Made by a program: the position numbers and the translations under genes. Shown piece by piece: positions 60,166 through 64,000 of a DNA stretch of 64,000 nt; the first letter of the stretch is position 1, and every line of letters starts with the position of its first letter. The notes beneath the pieces are model-generated. The model did not search any database. It was not told where the DNA came from and saw only the letters and a list, made by a program, of their open reading frames with translations. The stretch is from Chryseobacterium sp. (GTDB lineage Bacteria > Bacteroidota > Bacteroidia > Flavobacteriales > Weeksellaceae): assembly GCA_031277615.1 (NCBI GenBank), contig JAITMC010000021.1, forward strand, positions 1 to 64,000. The letters run 5' to 3'.

Positions 60166-60936
60166 GTGAGCGAAATAACAAGAGTTCTCAAAACATTTAT
60201 AGGATACCTGAAAAGACCTGATCTTTATCCGGAACTTGGCCGGAAAATCATCAAAAATACGGTTAACAGAAACAATGCATTTAAGGGCAAGGAGAAAACC
60301 AATTCCTGGGCTGCTGCAAGAGCTGTTTCTCAAAAAGAAGCTGTTTCCAGCCTGTTTGGACTTGATATCGCTCCTTTCCGTGCTGATTACAAAGAAGCTT
60401 TGGCTACAGCGGAACAGAGGGAAAAATCCTGTCCGGTAAAAATGGGAGGTCCGGGAGCTTTGGAGCTGATCTATTATGCCTGTGAGTTCACCAATGCTAA
60501 AAATGTAGTGGAAACAGGGGTTGCTTACGGATGGTCGTCCCTGGCGTCTCTTTTATCATTGGTAAAAAGGGAAGGCACCCTTTACAGTTCTGATATGCCG
60601 TACCTGGCACAGGACGGGGATCAGTATGTAGGATATGTGGTTCCGGAACAGCTTAAGGCCAACTGGAAACTGTTCCGTTTTGCAGACAGGGAGTCATTAC
60701 CAAAGATATTTGCCGAAAATAAAGAGTTTGATGTCCTTCATTATGATTCCGATAAAAGCTATAACGGGAGAATGTGGGCGTATGGAGAGCTTTACCGGCA
60801 CCTGAGAAAAGGCGGAGTATTCATCAGCGATGATATCGGAGACAATTCTGCATATCAGGATTTCTGCGAAGCCAACAGTATAGAAACCATTGTGGTGGAA
60901 TACGAAGGGAAATACATCGGTGTTTTTATCAAATAA
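60166..60936 (+). CDS. Class I SAM-dependent methyltransferase
   Basis: A 256-residue protein with a GTG start at 60166, chosen because it is the first start after the promoter box and there is no earlier ATG in frame. Motif I is VVETGVAYGWSSL near 116, with an acidic residue ending strand 2 (YSSDMPYLAQDGD), then the VLHYDSDKSYNGRMWAYGEL and GGVFISDDIGDN segments, a Methyltransf_24-like pattern seen in glycan-locus O-methyltransferases. A sugar or lipid hydroxyl is the likely target. It is monocistronic and lies divergent from the preceding operon. Confidence 0.85.
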   Translation: MSEITRVLKTFIGYLKRPDLYPELGRKIIKNTVNRNNAFKGKEKTNSWAAARAVSQKEAVSSLFGLDIAPFRADYKEALATAEQREKSCPVKMGGPGALELIYYACEFTNAKNVVETGVAYGWSSLASLLSLVKREGTLYSSDMPYLAQDGDQYVGYVVPEQLKANWKLFRFADRESLPKIFAENKEFDVLHYDSDKSYNGRMWAYGELYRHLRKGGVFISDDIGDNSAYQDFCEANSIETIVVEYEGKYIGVFIK

Positions 60937-61078
60937 ATTCCGGGAAGTATTTTATGCGGCGGCTGATCTGGATATCGTTTTCATGCTAAAAATGAAGACG
61001 GCATCTTGTTTTGAACTTCCATGAATGTATTTTTATATCTAATTAACTATAGATGAGGCTGTAGATCAGTTTTTGTGA

Positions 61079-62098
61079 ATGAAGATAAGCCAGATTACTT
61101 TTACCCGGTTTCTTGCGGCTATGGCCATTGTGATTTCCCACTTCAATAAAGATATGTTCCTGTATAAGATCGATTATATTTCAAATATCTTTCTGAAAGC
61201 GAATGTGGGGGTGAGCTATTTTTTTATCCTGTCAGGGTTTATTATGATTGTAGCTTATCATAAGAAGGAAAAGATAGAATACCTTGAGTATTATAAAAAC
61301 AGGTTTGCAAGAATTTATCCGTTGTATGTGCTTGGACTGCTGCTGTATCTGGTAACCCGGTATTCCGGTTTCAACAGTACCGATGCTGTTCTGTATCTTT
61401 TCGGATGGCAAAGCTGGATTCCCGGTAAAGCCATGGTCCTGAATTTTCCGGGATGGTCTATTTCCGTGGAATTTCTGTTTTATCTGATTTTTCCCTTACT
61501 GTATAATCATTTTTATTCAAAGAAAAATAAGAGTGTATGGGTGATGACAGGGCTGATCTGGATTGTTTCCCAGATTTTTTCACACCTGTATGAAGCTTCT
61601 CCTTCTTATAAAGGTCCCCATACCGAAAGCCATGAATTTCTGTATTATTTTCCGCTGATGCACATTAATGAGTTTCTTGTAGGGAATCTTGCAGGACTTT
61701 TCTTTGTGAAGAATTTTAAGCAGAGAAATTATGATGTTCCGGTAGCTCTTATCTTTATTTCGGTTCTGCTGGCCCTCATCTTTGTCCCGCTCTTTTATCA
61801 TAACGGATTGATGGCTGTTCTTTTTATCCCGCTTATTGTTTTAATCTCGATGAACAATGGTTTTCTCACCAGGCTGTTTTCTTTAAAACCGTTGGAATAC
61901 CTTGGGGAAGCGAGCTATGCGGTGTATATTACCCATATTCCGGTCCTGTACATGGTAAGAGAAATCCTGAAAAAATACCAACTGAACAGTGATGCCATAT
62001 TCTGGATTTATATTCCTGTTCTGATCATCACCTCTATAATATTTTATCAATTGATTGAAAAACCATTGAGAGATTATCTGAAAAGGGTGAAAATCTGA
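61079..62098 (+). CDS. Membrane-bound acyltransferase family 3 (AT3/OafA-like)
   Basis: A 339-residue protein with ten or so membrane helices. The AT3 signature is at the N-terminus: R10 in FTRFLAAMAIV and H21 in ISHFNKD, with FFILSGFIM following near 54 and YKNRFARIYPLY near 75, and WSISVEFLFYLIFP near 132. These proteins carry an acyl group, mostly acetyl, across the inner membrane to a polysaccharide or lipid. There is no fused SGNH domain. Its target here is probably the glycan of this locus. Confidence 0.9.
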   Translation: MKISQITFTRFLAAMAIVISHFNKDMFLYKIDYISNIFLKANVGVSYFFILSGFIMIVAYHKKEKIEYLEYYKNRFARIYPLYVLGLLLYLVTRYSGFNSTDAVLYLFGWQSWIPGKAMVLNFPGWSISVEFLFYLIFPLLYNHFYSKKNKSVWVMTGLIWIVSQIFSHLYEASPSYKGPHTESHEFLYYFPLMHINEFLVGNLAGLFFVKNFKQRNYDVPVALIFISVLLALIFVPLFYHNGLMAVLFIPLIVLISMNNGFLTRLFSLKPLEYLGEASYAVYITHIPVLYMVREILKKYQLNSDAIFWIYIPVLIITSIIFYQLIEKPLRDYLKRVKI

Positions 62099-62120
62099 AC
62101 GATATTTTTATAAAAAAACA

Positions 62121-62128
62121 TATTTTTG
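62121..62128 (+). promoter_or_regulatory. -7 box upstream of the MBOAT gene
   Basis: TATTTTTG. It lies 155 bases before the MBOAT start at 62284 and 21 bases before a small frame at 62150. Confidence 0.45.
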
Positions 62129-62149
62129 TGTAAACCGAAAACATTTACA

Positions 62150-62302
62150 ATGATTGAAATAACCCATATTCCCACCAAAAATAATAAGGTCTTTCCCGGA
62201 TATAATCTGATATCCATGGCGACAGAACCTTCAGTGTTTCAGAAGAGGAAAAAATATACATCCCTAACTTCTAAATACTTTATATGTTATTCAATTCATT
62301 AG
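62150..62302 (+). CDS. Possible 50-residue small protein before the MBOAT gene
   Basis: ATG 62150 opens a 50-codon frame (MIEITHIPTKNNKVFPGY..) placed 21 bases after a promoter box and overlapping the MBOAT start by 19 bases. Composition is ordinary and no family is recognised. It may be a leader peptide, the decayed start of a lost gene, or chance. Confidence 0.3.
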   Translation: MIEITHIPTKNNKVFPGYNLISMATEPSVFQKRKKYTSLTSKYFICYSIH

Positions 62303-63717
62303 GGTTTCTGATTTTTTTGCCCATCGTATTTGGTCTTTACTGGTTTGTTTTCAATAAGAAATTTCAGCATCAGAACAGACTGCTGCTGCTTGCGAGTTTT
62401 TATTTTTATGCCTGCTGGGACTGGAGATTTCTTTTTTTGCTGATGTTTTCCATTGGTCTTGACTATGTATCCGGGATTAAAATAGAGAACAGTAAAAATA
62501 ATAATGAGGCCAGATTCTGGCTTACTTTAAGTATTGTGATCAACCTTGGATTTTTAGGATTTTTCAAATATTATAACTTCTTTGTAGAAAGTTTTGCTGA
62601 TCTCTTAAACAGTTTTGGATTCACGGTGAATGTTTGGCTTATCAATATTATACTGCCGGTAGGAATTTCTTTTTATACTTTTCACGGACTTTCCTATGTT
62701 ATAGATGTTTATAAAAAAAGAATAAAAGCCGAGCGGAACTTTACGGATTATGCTGTTTTTGTAAGCTATTTTCCCCTGCTTGTTGCAGGGCCTATAGAAA
62801 GGGCAACCCATCTTCTTCCCCAGATCCAGAGAAAAAGAATTTTCAATTATGAACAGGCAGCAGATGGAATGCGCCAGATTCTTTGGGGGTTTTTCAAAAA
62901 AATGGTTATTGCAGATAATTGTGCTCCTCTGGTCAATGATATCTTTAACAATTATCAGACAGAAAATCCGGTAAATCTTGCAATAGGAGCTGTATTGTTT
63001 GCCTTTCAGATTTATGGAGATTTTTCAGGATACTCTGATATTGCATTAGGTGTCTCCAGATTATTTGGTATCGAATTACTTAAAAATTTTTCATTCCCCT
63101 ACTTTTCAAGAGATATTGCAGAATTCTGGAGAAGGTGGCATATTTCGCTTTCATCGTGGTTCAGGGATTATCTCTATATTCCTTTAGGAGGAAGCAAAGG
63201 AGGACTGCCTATGAAGATCAGAAACACATTTATTATTTTTCTGGTTTCAGGCTTCTGGCATGGGGCAAATTGGACTTTTATTATATGGGGCGGACTCAAT
63301 GCATTATATTTTATGCCCTTACTGATAATGAATAAAAACCGCCAGAATATTGAAGTAGCTGCCCAGGGAAGACTTTTGCCATCTGTAAAAGAAATTTTTC
63401 AGATGTTAATTACGTTTTCAGTTACCTGTATTGCGTGGATCTTTTTCAGGGCCGAATCTGTTTCTCAGGCTTATCATTATATCCTGAGAATAAGCAGTCT
63501 TAAACTTTATTCCATACCTCATACTTTACCTGTGAAAGTATTGGCACTGATCGGCTTTATGATGATGGTGGAATGGATTAACAGAGAACAGTTTCATGGG
63601 TTGGAGATTAAAAGATATATGCCTTGGGTGAGACGGTTTTTTTATCTTGCAGTTATTTATATTATTCTTCGTTACGCTAGCTTCGGGAATAATGAATTCA
63701 TTTATTTTCAGTTTTAG
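62284..63717 (+). CDS. MBOAT family O-acyltransferase (AlgI/DltB-like)
   Basis: A 477-residue membrane protein. Invariant MBOAT landmarks are FWRRWHISLSSWFRDYLYIPLGG with H286 and the FWHGANW motif with H326, the residue matching the catalytic His of AlgI. Residues 1-30 (LFNSLGFLIFLPIVFGLYW) are typical of the AlgI clade. Such enzymes take an acyl group from the cytoplasm and pass it to periplasmic partners that acetylate polysaccharides. The next gene, starting two bases after the stop, has an SGNH-like signature, as the AlgJ/AlgX-like partner should. Closeness to dltB is possible, but no D-alanine ligase is nearby. Confidence 0.92.
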   Translation: MLFNSLGFLIFLPIVFGLYWFVFNKKFQHQNRLLLLASFYFYACWDWRFLFLLMFSIGLDYVSGIKIENSKNNNEARFWLTLSIVINLGFLGFFKYYNFFVESFADLLNSFGFTVNVWLINIILPVGISFYTFHGLSYVIDVYKKRIKAERNFTDYAVFVSYFPLLVAGPIERATHLLPQIQRKRIFNYEQAADGMRQILWGFFKKMVIADNCAPLVNDIFNNYQTENPVNLAIGAVLFAFQIYGDFSGYSDIALGVSRLFGIELLKNFSFPYFSRDIAEFWRRWHISLSSWFRDYLYIPLGGSKGGLPMKIRNTFIIFLVSGFWHGANWTFIIWGGLNALYFMPLLIMNKNRQNIEVAAQGRLLPSVKEIFQMLITFSVTCIAWIFFRAESVSQAYHYILRISSLKLYSIPHTLPVKVLALIGFMMMVEWINREQFHGLEIKRYMPWVRRFFYLAVIYIILRYASFGNNEFIYFQF

Positions 63718-63718
63718 C

Positions 63719-64000
63719 ATGAAGAAATTTTTATTTAAAATAGTACCTTATTTTACGGTTATACTTATTGTATTTGCAATACTTGGCTCTTATGCAGATG
63801 GAAATACCGATGATGACTATATGCATTTTGCTGTGGAAAAACCTCAGAATATCATTTTAGGGGACTCCAGAGGAGCACAGGCAGTGGTTCCTTCCGTTCT
63901 CAAAGAAAAACTTGGCGTTCCGTTTGACAATTTTTCTTTAAATATTGTTTATTCCCCCTATGGACAGATTTATCTGAAGGCTTTAAAAAGAAAGCTGGAT
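63719..64000 (+). CDS. SGNH-like acetylation partner, 5' part (cut by window end)
   Basis: The frame opens at ATG 63719, one base after the MBOAT stop, and runs to the last base, giving 94 residues. An N-terminal membrane segment (about 7-23, IVPYFTVILIVFAILG) anchors it; NIILGDSRGAQAVVP near 45-59 holds the GDS motif of SGNH hydrolase-fold enzymes, with Ser51 as the probable nucleophile. It probably transfers or removes the acyl group delivered by the MBOAT protein in the periplasm. The rest lies outside the window, so the Asp-His pair cannot be checked. Confidence 0.8.
   Translation, partial: MKKFLFKIVPYFTVILIVFAILGSYADGNTDDDYMHFAVEKPQNIILGDSRGAQAVVPSVLKEKLGVPFDNFSLNIVYSPYGQIYLKALKRKLD

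Noticed and set aside
1-64000. CRISPR arrays, tRNA genes and intact insertion sequences
   Set aside because: I looked for regularly spaced repeats, cloverleaf-like segments and transposase motifs and found none that I could support.

Overview
The window reads as chromosomal DNA of a flavobacterium close to Chryseobacterium (Bacteroidota). Three kinds of evidence point there: outer-membrane or secreted proteins carrying the type IX secretion system (T9SS) type B, 'gliding-motility' C-terminal signal; a flavobacterial exosortase XrtF pair; and many Bacteroidota -7 promoter boxes (TAnnTTTG) lying only a few bases from ATG codons. No tRNA, rRNA, CRISPR array or intact insertion sequence was seen. 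Assignments come from reading motifs by eye; no database search was possible.

Layout. 1-1730 holds the 3' end of an Rhs-repeat gene whose start lies outside the window, plus two tiny membrane-protein genes that could be immunity genes. 1936-5799 (minus strand) has a DUF6702-like protein, a LOG-family phosphoribohydrolase and a probable cell-wall amino-sugar recycling set: an AmgK-like kinase, a stand-alone RapZ C-terminal domain and a MurU-like uridylyltransferase. 6036-6990 encodes exosortase XrtF and its partner. 7034-15885 (minus) carries a CDF metal transporter, asd, a small cytochrome-b-like membrane protein, a TonB-dependent receptor, nadC-nadB and a nitroreductase.

16006-33676 (minus) is the most unusual part: six large paralogous secreted proteins of about 690-750 residues, all ending in a T9SS type B sorting domain. 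Three have an L-type-lectin-like head and three have a different cysteine-containing beta-sandwich head. Heads and tails do not segregate together, so the array looks mosaic. Housekeeping rnhA and dnaB sit in the middle. One unit was duplicated together with its upstream TPR-like gene; in one copy that gene survives only as a promoter and seven codons.

34037-38626 (minus) has an MFS exporter, two lipoproteins, a GH3-like protein and a small repeat protein. 38881-47732 (plus) has mfd, three tandem secreted 'QVGIN' paralogs, two paralogous lipoproteins and pth. 47845-50572 (minus) pairs a SulP anion transporter with a beta-carbonic anhydrase, with a small secreted protein between them.

50956-64000 is a surface-glycan locus on both strands: three GT4 and two GT2 glycosyltransferases, three left-handed beta-helix acetyltransferases, a KAS III-ACP-SDR trio that could make a short hydroxyacyl group, a methyltransferase, an AT3 acyltransferase, and an MBOAT O-acyltransferase followed by the start of an SGNH-like partner cut by the window end.
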